Positions 1-5,410 of a stretch of DNA of 13,284 bases are shown piece after piece. Source of the stretch: CAYGWP01 sp964353455 (GTDB lineage: Bacteria; Planctomycetota; Phycisphaerae; FEN-1346); NCBI GenBank assembly GCA_964353455.1, contig CAYGWP010000129.1, positions 1-13,284 on the forward strand, in the 5' to 3' direction. Numbering within the stretch: position 1 is the first letter of the stretch; every line of letters starts with the position of its first letter. A program made the position numbers and the translations under genes. The notes beneath the pieces are model-generated. The model saw only the letters and a list, made by a program, of their open reading frames with translations, did not search any database and was not told the origin of the DNA.

Positions 1-16
1 CCTGATGACCCCCGCG

Positions 17-39
17 GCCCGCCAGGACTAAGGGCGGGC
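17..39 (-). terminator. GC-rich hairpin downstream of the small membrane protein gene
   Basis: Bases 17-23 (GCCCGCC) pair perfectly with 33-39 (GGCGGGC) around a 9-base loop. The hairpin lies 8 bases past the stop codon of the minus-strand gene at 48-239. No T-tract follows on the minus strand, so it is at best a hairpin-type 3' end or pause site and not a classical intrinsic terminator. It could also be a chance stem in very GC-rich DNA. Confidence 0.3.
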
Positions 40-47
40 GAGGCTTC

Positions 48-239
48 CTACTTCCTCGGCAGGTCGCTCTCGATCCTGGCGACGGCCTGCCGGATCAGGT
101 CGGCGAGTTCGACCTCGTTCTTGGCGATCCGGCGCACGCCCATCATGAGGATCGCGCCCACGACGGCCTGGAGGATGATGATGCTGCTCCCGACGATTTC
201 GATAAACCATTTCAGTTCGGCCATCTGGTCTGGGGTCAT
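48..239 (-). CDS. Small single-pass membrane protein of unknown function (63 aa)
   Basis: I do not recognise this protein as a named family. The frame is open further upstream to 419, but the start chosen is the ATG at 239 (MTPDQMAELKWF), because GGAG of a strong Shine-Dalgarno (AAGGAGACATCG on the minus strand) sits about 8 bases before it. Residues about 11-34 form one hydrophobic segment (IEIVGSSIIILQAVVGAI), preceded by a short acidic/polar N-terminus. It is followed by a charged helix (about 36-63, with alternating R/K, E and V/L/I) that could be an amphipathic or coiled-coil tail. The gene diverges from hemC, with 121 bases between the two starts. The layout would suit a small membrane scaffold, regulator or accessory subunit. 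No catalytic motif is visible and no function can be assigned. The good ribosome site and intact frame make it likely to be expressed. Confidence 0.65.
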   Translation of the reverse strand: MTPDQMAELKWFIEIVGSSIIILQAVVGAILMMGVRRIAKNEVELADLIRQAVARIESDLPRK

Positions 240-317
240 CGATGTCTCCTTCAAGCGGGCCAGGGTTTCGTACCCTTGAGTCTCGCATGGCCCGCCGCGC
301 ACGTCAACCCGAAAACA

Positions 318-331
318 GTTCGCTTGCGAAC
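318..331. repeat. Short inverted repeat in the divergent region, possible operator
   Basis: GTTCGC and GCGAAC (318-323, 326-331) form a perfect inverted repeat with a 2-base centre. It overlaps the putative -35 of the hemC-side promoter and lies between two divergent genes, so a repressor or activator site is possible. The arm is only 6 bases, so chance occurrence is not excluded. Confidence 0.3.
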
Positions 332-352
332 GGCGGCAATTTCCACTATCGT
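324..352 (+). promoter_or_regulatory. Weak candidate sigma70-type promoter for hemC
   Basis: TTGCGA (324-329) and TATCGT (347-352) are separated by 17 bases. Each matches the sigma70 consensus at 4 of 6 positions. A start about 7 bases after the -10 would fall close to 359, almost on the hemC ATG at 361. That fits the absence of any Shine-Dalgarno there and would give a leaderless message. This is inference from motif spacing only. Confidence 0.25.
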
Positions 353-360
353 TGCCGATT

Positions 361-1317
361 ATGAAGGAAGTGATTCGCATCGGCACTCGCGGCAGCCGCC
401 TCGCCCTGGCGCAGACCAACCAGATGGCCGCGAGCCTCCGGGCGGCGCACCCGGCGCTGGAGGTTCATATCGAGACGTTTCGCACGGCGGGCGACCGCGA
501 CCGTGCCGCGCCGCTGGCCCAACTGCCCGGCATCGGGTTCTTCGTCAAGGAACTCCAGGCGGCCCTGCTTGATGACCGTGTTGACCTTGCGGTGCATTCC
601 CTGAAGGACGTGCCGACGGCCGTGCCCGGGGGCCTTGAGGTGTGCGCGGCGGTTCCGGAGCGAGAGGACCCGCGCGAGTGCCTGGTGACGGTGGCGGGCC
701 TGGCGCTTGCGGACCTGCCGGAAGGTGCGACGGTCGGGACGTCGAGTCCTCGTCGGCGAGCGATGCTGGCATCGGTGCGGCGGGACCTCCGGTTTGCGGA
801 CCTTCGCGGGAACGTGGAGACGCGGCTGTCGAGACTTGCGGCAGGCGTTTGTGGCGCGACGGTCCTCGCGCGGGCGGGTCTTGCGCGGCTCGGTATGCTG
901 GACGAGCGGATGGCGGTACTGGAGCCGAAGGCCATGCTGCCGCCGGCCGGCCAGGGGGCGCTGGGACTTGAGTTCCGTGCGGCGGACGAACGGGTGCGTC
1001 GGGTCATCGCACCGCTGGACCACGGGCCATCACGCCTGGCGGTGGTGGCCGAGCGAGCGGTCGTGCATCGGCTGGGGGCGGGGTGCCGCACGCCGCTGGG
1101 TGTGCTGGGGCGGGTGGATGCGGCGGGACGCCTTGCGCTGGATGCATGGATTCTTTCGCCTGACGGCCGGCGCGGGATCCGCGAGCAGGTATCCGGCGCT
1201 GCCGCGGATGCCGCGCGGCTGGGCGTCATGCTGGCCGAGGCGCTGCTTGCGGCGGGGGCCGAGCGCTTCCTTGCCGCGGACGGCGGCGCGTATCAGAACG
1301 GAGCCGCTGATGCTTGA
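361..1317 (+). CDS. hemC: Porphobilinogen deaminase (hydroxymethylbilane synthase)
   Basis: The enzyme polymerises four porphobilinogen molecules into hydroxymethylbilane in cytosolic tetrapyrrole (haem/sirohaem/corrin) synthesis. The 318-residue length fits the usual 300-320. Visible family motifs are the N-terminal IGTRGSRLAL block, the AVHSLKDVP block with the catalytic aspartate D83, the arginine-rich TSSPRRRAML and DLRGNVETRL blocks that bind substrate acidic side chains (R149, R155), and LGAGCRTPLG, whose C242 carries the dipyrromethane cofactor. The ATG at 361 puts the motifs where the family has them. A TTG at 352 would add three residues but is not needed. Neither start has a clear Shine-Dalgarno. 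The stop overlaps the start of the downstream permease by 8 bases, so the two are probably co-transcribed. Other haem genes (hemA, hemD) are not in the window. Family assignment is secure. Confidence 0.96.
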   Translation: MKEVIRIGTRGSRLALAQTNQMAASLRAAHPALEVHIETFRTAGDRDRAAPLAQLPGIGFFVKELQAALLDDRVDLAVHSLKDVPTAVPGGLEVCAAVPEREDPRECLVTVAGLALADLPEGATVGTSSPRRRAMLASVRRDLRFADLRGNVETRLSRLAAGVCGATVLARAGLARLGMLDERMAVLEPKAMLPPAGQGALGLEFRAADERVRRVIAPLDHGPSRLAVVAERAVVHRLGAGCRTPLGVLGRVDAAGRLALDAWILSPDGRRGIREQVSGAAADAARLGVMLAEALLAAGAERFLAADGGAYQNGAADA

Positions 1318-2134
1318 GTGGTGGCAGATGGCCACGCTGGCGGTGGTGGGCCTCGTGGGCGGGACGTTCGGCGGGTTCCTCGGCGTCGGCGGCACGGTCA
1401 TCTTCATGCCGCTGCTGAAGATGATCTGCGATGCGAACCCCGAGACGGTCATCGACGCCCACTCGGCCATCGCCGTCACGCTTGTGCTGAACGTATGCGT
1501 GGGCGCATCGGCCACGATCGGCCACGCGCGGTCCGGTCGGATCATGCGAGACATCATCAAGATCATCATTCCGGCCAGCCTCGCTTCTTCGGTGGTGGGG
1601 GTGTACCTGGGGAACTTCTTCAGCGGCGATGCCCAGGTGTGGTTGTGGCGGATGTTCGGCATCACGATGCTGTACGTGGCGGCGCTGAACGCTTACCGTC
1701 TGTTCCGGCCGCTGGCGGCGGTCGATATGGCCCCGGGCGACATCGTCGGTCCGCCGCCGAAGGCGTGGCGCGTGGCGCTGGTGGGCCTGGCAACGGGCTT
1801 CCTATCGGGACTCCTGGGGATCGGCGGCGGGGCGATCGCCGTGCCGGCCCAGCAGATACTCCTCAGGATGCGTCTGCGTGCGGCCATTGCGAACTCGGCC
1901 ATAACGGTGGTCTTCTCGTGCCTGCTGGCGGCGGTCCTGAAACACGCGACGCTGGCGGAGCACGGGGTGAGCATCGTGCAGCCATGGATATACGTCGGGC
2001 TGCTTGCGCCGCCGGCGGTCCTGGGGGCGCTGATCGGGTCGCACCTGACGCACCGAGTCTCGCGGACGTGGGTGCGACTGGTGTTCATCACGTTCATGCT
2101 CGGGACGGCGTACGAGATGCTGATGGTGCGCTAG
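1310..2134 (+). CDS. TauE/SafE family membrane permease (sulfite-exporter-like)
   Basis: This 274-residue polytopic membrane protein has the internal duplication typical of the TauE/SafE (DUF81) family. Two glycine-rich loops are equivalent: G-G-F-L-G-V-G-G at residues about 21-28 and S-G-L-L-G-I-G-G-G at about 166-174. Each is followed by a P-containing helix (F-M-P-L-L, A-V-P-A-Q). About eight hydrophobic segments can be seen, with a cytoplasmic-type linker around 130-155 (GDIVGPPPKAW). Family members export sulfite, sulfoacetate or other small organosulfur anions, but substrates are rarely known and cannot be read from sequence. The start at 1310 is supported by GGAG at 1300-1303, 6 bases upstream. 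The frame is open much further upstream, but that part lies inside hemC and is spurious. The overlap with hemC suggests translational coupling. Why the two should be linked is unclear. Confidence 0.9.
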   Translation: MLEWWQMATLAVVGLVGGTFGGFLGVGGTVIFMPLLKMICDANPETVIDAHSAIAVTLVLNVCVGASATIGHARSGRIMRDIIKIIIPASLASSVVGVYLGNFFSGDAQVWLWRMFGITMLYVAALNAYRLFRPLAAVDMAPGDIVGPPPKAWRVALVGLATGFLSGLLGIGGGAIAVPAQQILLRMRLRAAIANSAITVVFSCLLAAVLKHATLAEHGVSIVQPWIYVGLLAPPAVLGALIGSHLTHRVSRTWVRLVFITFMLGTAYEMLMVR

Positions 2135-2160
2135 TTTTTCGCTCGCGGCGAATGTGAAAT

Positions 2161-2176
2161 TGGCAAGTCGGATGCC
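2161..2176 (+). promoter_or_regulatory. Possible sigma54-type (-24/-12) element before the glycosyltransferase
   Basis: TGGCA at 2161-2165 and ATGCC at 2172-2176 place GG (2162-2163) and GC (2174-2175) exactly 10 bases apart, the invariant sigma54 spacing. The flanks match TGGCAC-N5-TTGCA partly (the C after TGGCA, the first T and the last A are off). No enhancer-binding site was recognised. A TACAAT hexamer at 2200-2205 could instead be a sigma70 -10, though no -35 lies at the right distance. Low confidence. Confidence 0.22.
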
Positions 2177-2207
2177 GCGAATTCCGATAGAATAAGGGTT
2201 ACAATCC

Positions 2208-2253
2208 GCGGCCGCCGCCGGACAAAGGGCCGGCGGCGCGCGACGGCGGCCGC
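2208..2253 (+). promoter_or_regulatory. Competing GC-rich hairpins in the leader of the glycosyltransferase gene
   Basis: Two perfect stems share bases. One is 8 bp (GCCGCCGG 2214-2221 with CCGGCGGC 2230-2237, loop of 8). The other is 10 bp (GCGGCCGCCG 2208-2217 with CGGCGGCCGC 2244-2253). They overlap at 2214-2217, so the full 10-bp outer stem and the inner stem cannot both form completely. A shortened outer stem of 6 bp could stack on the inner one. The structure ends about 50 bases before the start codon at 2306 and lies in the 171-base gap after the permease. It could be a 5' leader control element, a terminator for the upstream operon (no T-tract), or only GC-rich sequence. Confidence 0.35.
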
Positions 2254-2305
2254 AAGGGGGACACCGCGGCCCGGTCGGCGCTGCGGGGCAACATAAAGGA
2301 AAGAT

Positions 2306-4039
2306 ATGCGCACCTTGATCCACGTCACGCACGAAGCGGTGCAGAAGGTGGGCGGCATCGGGGCCGTCCTCCAGGGGTTCTTCACGTCGAAGGCCTACAA
2401 CGCGAGCATCGAGCGCTCGATCCTGGTCGGCCCGGGCGATGCGGGGATGCAGGACCTGCTGGCGAAGGCGGGCAAGGTCCTCTATTCCAGCATCGGCGGC
2501 ATAGATGAGGGCGGATGGGGGGCGAAGTTGCGGCCGGTCCGGGAGCGGTTCGACGTCGGCATCATCTACGGCAAGCGGACCTTCAAGGACAAGACGACGG
2601 GCGTCGAGTCGAGCCCGGAGGTGCTGCTCATAGACGTGTCGCACCCGAACACTGAGCGGCTGGGCGACGTGAAGCGGATGCTGTACGAGCGGTTCGGCAT
2701 CCGGAGCGACCTGTATCACACATGGGAATATGAACAATACGTGCGTCTGGCGGCGCCCGGCCTTGCGGCCGTCGAGGCGCTTGGGGCGACCGCGCAGGGG
2801 CCGGCGGTGATCCTCGCCCACGAGTTCATGGGCATGCCGACGGCGCTGGCGGCGATTGCGACCGACTCGAAGGCCTGGCGGACGGTCTTCTACGCCCACG
2901 AAGTGGCAACGATGCGGCGGATAGTCGAGGGGCATCCCGGCCACGACACGATGTTCTACAACGTCCTGGCGCAGGCGATGGCGAAGGGGAAGTTCGTGGA
3001 GGACGTGTTCGGCCTCCAGGCCCCGTTCTTCAAGCACGCCCTGGTGTCGGCCTCGCGGTTCTGCGACATGGTCCTGTGCGTCGGCGACCACGTGCTGTCG
3101 GAGATGAAGTTCCTCGGGGCCGACTTCGCCGGGCAGAACCTCAAGATCGCGTACAACGGAGTCCCGGCCTACGATGTTTCATATGATGATGTATTGCAGT
3201 CCAAGGGCCGCCTCCAGCAGTACACAGGGGCGATCCTGGAGTTCAAGCCCGACTTCGTCTTTTCGCACGTGACGCGCATGGCCCTCTCGAAGGGCATGTG
3301 GAGGGACCTGAAGGTCCTCTGGCACCTGGAGAAGAAGTTCCGCCAGACGGGCCAGACCGGCGTGTTCTACCTCCTCTCGAGCGAACTGGGCGCCCCGCGC
3401 AAGGGCCACGAAGTCCTCGACATGGAAGGCCGCTACTCCTGGCCCGTGGGGCACCGCGAAGGGTACCCCGACCTTTCGGGCGGCGAGGCCGACTTTTACG
3501 TCCACATGCAGAAGTTTAACGCATGTGCGCGCCATATTAAGGTCATACTGGTCAACCAGTTCGGCTGGAGCCGGGCGATGTGCGGCCAGATGATGCTGCC
3601 CGACATGGACTTCCTCGACATCCGCAAGGGCACCGACATGGAGTTCGGCCAGTCGATCTACGAGCCGTTCGGCATCGCCCAACTCGAGCCCCTTTCGTTC
3701 GGCGCACTGTGCGTCATCACGAACATCTGCGGATGCGCGGGCTTTGTCTCGAAGGTGACCGGCAGCAGGGACGTGCCCAACGTCCTGGTGGCCGACTATA
3801 CGAAGATGCCGCCGGGCAACGGGTCGCTCGACAACGTCCTCTCGATCGGGTCGCGCGAACGCGATGCCGCCGAGGAACGCGAGGCCGAGCGCGTGGCCTC
3901 CGAAATCCTCAAGCGCCTGCCCTCCGACCGCAAGTCGCACGAGGCCCTCATCAAGGGCGGCTACGAACTGGCGAAGCAGATGTCGTGGGAAGTCGTCTCC
4001 CGCGATTACCTGATGCCGGCGATGAATGAATTGAAATAA
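2306..4039 (+). CDS. GT-B glycosyltransferase resembling glycogen/starch synthases
   Basis: This 577-residue soluble protein looks like a retaining GT-B glycosyltransferase of the glycogen-synthase type (GT3/GT5/GT4 superfamily). Near the N-terminus, K14-VGGIG matches the KVGGLG nucleotide-sugar phosphate loop of glycogen synthases. Two His-Glu blocks follow: AHEFMG at 171-176, in the position of the HDW motif, and YAHEV at 196-200. In the C-terminal half, YEPFGIAQLEPLSFG carries the E-X7-E signature (E453 and E461) that binds the donor sugar and nucleotide. Residues between about 210 and 420 are not typical of bacterial GlgA, so it may be a divergent subfamily with a different acceptor. The start has a good Shine-Dalgarno (AAGGA at 2296-2300, 5 bases before the ATG). 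A GalT-like gene follows after an inverted REP-like pair, suggesting a linked nucleotide-sugar supply or recycling role. Donor and product are not determined. Confidence 0.75.
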   Translation: MRTLIHVTHEAVQKVGGIGAVLQGFFTSKAYNASIERSILVGPGDAGMQDLLAKAGKVLYSSIGGIDEGGWGAKLRPVRERFDVGIIYGKRTFKDKTTGVESSPEVLLIDVSHPNTERLGDVKRMLYERFGIRSDLYHTWEYEQYVRLAAPGLAAVEALGATAQGPAVILAHEFMGMPTALAAIATDSKAWRTVFYAHEVATMRRIVEGHPGHDTMFYNVLAQAMAKGKFVEDVFGLQAPFFKHALVSASRFCDMVLCVGDHVLSEMKFLGADFAGQNLKIAYNGVPAYDVSYDDVLQSKGRLQQYTGAILEFKPDFVFSHVTRMALSKGMWRDLKVLWHLEKKFRQTGQTGVFYLLSSELGAPRKGHEVLDMEGRYSWPVGHREGYPDLSGGEADFYVHMQKFNACARHIKVILVNQFGWSRAMCGQMMLPDMDFLDIRKGTDMEFGQSIYEPFGIAQLEPLSFGALCVITNICGCAGFVSKVTGSRDVPNVLVADYTKMPPGNGSLDNVLSIGSRERDAAEEREAERVASEILKRLPSDRKSHEALIKGGYELAKQMSWEVVSRDYLMPAMNELK

Positions 4040-4050
4040 TCCGTGCCTGG

Positions 4051-4150
4051 CCCTCCCTCCCCCCTTGCGGGAGAGGGCTGGGGTGAGGGGAACGTTCGGC
4101 GCGGCACCCCTCACCCGGCTTCGCCACCCTCTCCCACAAGGGGAGAGGGT
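4051..4150. repeat. Inverted pair of REP-like GC-rich elements
   Basis: Two related units face each other: 4051-4089 and, in reverse orientation, 4107-4150. Both contain a CTCCC-type block, CTTG(C/T)GGGAGAGGG, then GGGGTGAGGGG or GGGTGAGGGG. The second unit has extra bases between its two blocks. A perfect AACGTT lies in the spacer at 4091-4096. Such sequences are known interspersed extragenic repeats in many high-GC bacteria, and paired inverted copies can fold into a long stem. This pair fills the gap between the two sugar genes and ends just before the Shine-Dalgarno of the second. It may stabilise upstream mRNA, act as a partial terminator, or be a passive non-autonomous element. Confidence 0.8.
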
Positions 4151-4169
4151 TCACCGAAAGGAATCCCCG

Positions 4170-5294
4170 ATGCCCCCCTCAATCACCACCCTCGGTCAGA
4201 GGGTTTCCGCGCTCGCGCCGGATGCGCGGCGGAAGTTCGACCGCCTGTTCGATTTCGTCCAGAGCGAGGCGCAGGTCCTGCCGCCCCCCGCCATGGAAGG
4301 TTGGATCGCCAACGCCTTCAAGTACCTCGCGCCCACGAAGGAAGGCGTCCTTGAGGCGATCCGCCGCCAGCCCATAGTCCACGTCATGAGCCGCGCGACC
4401 GGCCAGGCGACGCTCTTCAACGCCATCCGCTCTCAGCGGCCAATCGAGGCGAAGGCCGCGACGGACCTCGAAACGGAGATCGAGGCCGCCAGGGCCAAGT
4501 GCTCGTTCTGCCGCCCCCTCGAGCAGACCCCCGCCAACACCTTCGGCCGCATCGGCGAAAAAAAAACCTGCGCAAACGTGGCCGCATACGACGGATACCA
4601 CGGCCTGGTGATCTTCGAGGAACATAACCCGCTCTTCTTCCGCCACGCCGAGTTTAGTCCCGACCAGATCGCCGACATGATCGCAACCAGCCGCGCGTGG
4701 GCAGACCGATGCCACAACGAGGACCCCCAGGCGCGGTTCTTCTTCCTCATGTGGAACTGCCTGTGGAAGGCGGGCGCGAGCATCATCCACGGCCACGCCC
4801 AGATGACCGTGGGCCGCAAGTTCCACTACGGGAAGGTCGAGCGGCTCCGCCGAGACGCACTGGCGTACAGGCGCGAGTTCAAAACAAATTACTTCGATGA
4901 TTGGGTGGCCGTCCACGACGCCCTGGGCCTGGCCGCAAGGTGGGGCAGGGTGACGGCCATCTCGCACCTGGCGCCGGCGAAGGAACGCGAGATCGTCCTC
5001 GTGACGGACCGCTTCGACAACCCCGACCTGCCGCAGGCCATCTGGCGGGCCTTGAGGGTGTACGCCGCGCAGGACGTCAAGTCCTACAACCTCGCCGTCT
5101 ATATGCCGCCCCTGGCCGGGGCATCGCCCGACTGGGACGGATTCCCCGTGCTAGTGTACCTGGTTGACCGCGGCGACCCCGCCGCCAAGACCGCGGACAT
5201 CGGCGCGATGGAAATGTACGCCAGCGCGGTGGTCTCGAGCGACCCGTTCCTGGTGGCGGAGGCGATGAAGAAGGGTGACGGAGTGATGGGGTGA
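4170..5294 (+). CDS. GalT/HIT-superfamily sugar-phosphate nucleotidyltransferase or phosphorylase
   Basis: This 374-residue protein has the core features of the galactose-1-phosphate uridylyltransferase branch of the HIT superfamily. A CxxC pair (C111-S-F-C114) is a likely zinc site. The block KAGASIIHGHAQ contains H207-G-H209-A-Q211, equivalent to the HPHxQ active site in which the second histidine is the nucleotidylated nucleophile and the first a metal ligand. The N-terminal stretch before CxxC is about 110 residues, roughly twice that of E. coli GalT, and HGHAQ replaces HPHGQ. It may therefore be a relative such as a nucleotide-sugar phosphorylase rather than true GalT, and no gene symbol is given. 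The start at 4170 is set by AGGA at 4159-4162. The frame is open back to 4065, but that part is repeat DNA. A run of nine A (4558-4566) in codons 130-133 is odd for this GC content. The partner is the upstream glycosyltransferase. Confidence 0.75.
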   Translation: MPPSITTLGQRVSALAPDARRKFDRLFDFVQSEAQVLPPPAMEGWIANAFKYLAPTKEGVLEAIRRQPIVHVMSRATGQATLFNAIRSQRPIEAKAATDLETEIEAARAKCSFCRPLEQTPANTFGRIGEKKTCANVAAYDGYHGLVIFEEHNPLFFRHAEFSPDQIADMIATSRAWADRCHNEDPQARFFFLMWNCLWKAGASIIHGHAQMTVGRKFHYGKVERLRRDALAYRREFKTNYFDDWVAVHDALGLAARWGRVTAISHLAPAKEREIVLVTDRFDNPDLPQAIWRALRVYAAQDVKSYNLAVYMPPLAGASPDWDGFPVLVYLVDRGDPAAKTADIGAMEMYASAVVSSDPFLVAEAMKKGDGVMG

Positions 5295-5303
5295 CGGAGT
5301 GAC
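5273..5303 (+). repeat. Two-copy imperfect tandem repeat at the 3' end of the GalT-like gene
   Basis: GGGTGACGGAGTGAT (5273-5287) is repeated as GGGTGACGGAGTGAC (5289-5303), 14 of 15 bases identical, period 16. The gene's stop codon (5292-5294) lies inside the second copy, and the first copy encodes the last few residues (GDGVM). The C-terminus may therefore have been set by a local duplication. Confidence 0.7.
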
Positions 5304-5322
5304 TGAGCAGCAGACTCATTCG

Positions 5323-5348
5323 CGCGGCGGGTCTGGAGACTCGCCGCG
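5323..5348. repeat. Palindromic element upstream of the GH10-like gene
   Basis: CGCGGCGGGTC (5323-5333) pairs with GACTCGCCGCG (5338-5348) around a TGGA loop, with one G-T wobble. It is closely related to the element at 7685-7710, including the CATT just before it. It sits in the 116-base gap between the GalT-like and GH10-like genes and could act as a terminator-like or REP-type hairpin. Confidence 0.7.
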
Positions 5349-5410
5349 ATCATCACGGCCTTCGCCCGATTCGTCTCATTCCGCGCTGCCGCAACCTTCT
5401 ATGAGGACGG

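Noticed and set aside
707..1309. Upstream extension of the permease frame
   Set aside because: It lies entirely within hemC. The ATG at 1310 has a Shine-Dalgarno and gives a normal family length.
1802..3091. 429-codon minus-strand frame across the permease and glycosyltransferase
   Set aside because: It crosses two well-supported plus-strand genes and their intergenic gap, and is rich in low-information R/H/P/A residues.
4065..4169. Upstream extension of the GalT-like frame
   Set aside because: This stretch is the REP-like repeat. The ATG at 4170 has a Shine-Dalgarno.
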